Below are positions 5,635 through 5,759 of a stretch of DNA of 5,759 nucleotides, piece after piece; position 1 is the stretch's first letter; every line of letters starts with the position of its first letter. A program made the position numbers and the translations under genes. The notes beneath the pieces are model-generated. The model was not told the DNA's origin. It saw only the letters and a list, made by a program, of their open reading frames with translations, and searched no databases. This DNA is from an uncultured Lysobacteraceae bacterium (GTDB taxonomy: Bacteria > Pseudomonadota > Gammaproteobacteria > Xanthomonadales > Rhodanobacteraceae), in the NCBI GenBank assembly GCA_946480705.1, contig CAMLLF010000294.1, forward strand, positions 1-5,759, written 5' to 3'.

Positions 5635-5759
5635 TCAGGCGTTCAGTGACGGAGCGGCCGTGGCGCCTTCGGCGCGGCGCGCCATCGCTTCGGCGTACAG
5701 CGCGTCGAAGTTGATCGGCTGCAGGAAGAACGGGGGGAAGCCGCCATTCTGGACCGCGT
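5635..5759 (-). CDS. secB: C-terminal part of SecB, protein-export chaperone (5' end outside window)
   Basis: Forty complete codons and a TGA stop (5637-5635) remain. The segment [17 protein letters not shown] is the conserved SecB C-terminal region (E. coli has FPQLNLAPVNFDALY), followed by a variable Ala-rich tail ending SLNA. SecB is a cytoplasmic tetramer that holds preproteins unfolded and hands them to SecA. The conserved region is intact, so this is a gene cut by the window edge rather than a broken gene. gpsA begins 4 bases after the stop, so the two are almost certainly one transcript. Confidence 0.93.
   Translation of the reverse strand, partial: AVQNGGFPPFFLQPINFDALYAEAMARRAEGATAAPSLNA

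Noticed and set aside
4596..5714. 372-codon open frame on the + strand opposite gpsA and secB
   Set aside because: It is antisense to two firmly identified genes. The translation is low-complexity Arg/Ala/Gln-rich and has no family features.

Overview
The window is chromosomal DNA of a high-GC gammaproteobacterium, most likely of the Lysobacterales (Xanthomonadales) or a close relative. This is inferred from recalled family sequences, not from a search. The clues are strong G/C preference at third codon positions, a SecB C-terminus and UbiE sequence of the xanthomonad kind, the secB-gpsA pair, and a stand-alone DUF971 gene near ubiE. I see no mobile element, tRNA, rRNA or CRISPR array.

Left part (1-1712, all + strand): the last 58 codons of an unrecognised acidic protein, then a DUF971 / gamma-butyrobetaine-hydroxylase-N-terminal-like protein starting 12 bases after it, then two small exported proteins of unknown function (658-1095 and about 1239-1712). 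By eye these two share a three-part layout and a W...W motif with identical spacing, so I read them as a diverged tandem pair. The second has clearly lower third-position GC than its neighbours and an AT-rich start. This pair is the least explained part of the window.

Middle part (1839-4562, + strand): ubiE, the C-methyltransferase of ubiquinone/menaquinone synthesis, with a promoter-like sequence so close to its ATG that the mRNA may be leaderless. It is followed by a gene for an exported M1 zinc aminopeptidase of the leukotriene A4 hydrolase type, with its own promoter-like sequence.

Right part (4563-5759): a perfect 12-bp hairpin lies between the convergent aminopeptidase and gpsA genes and probably serves as a transcription barrier. 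On the - strand, the end of secB (export chaperone) is followed 4 bases later by gpsA (glycerol-3-phosphate dehydrogenase, phospholipid precursor supply), which suggests one operon.

Most of the window is ordinary housekeeping content. Gaps between genes are all under 150 bases. No clearly new multi-gene system is visible. The two small exported proteins are the best candidates for something undescribed.
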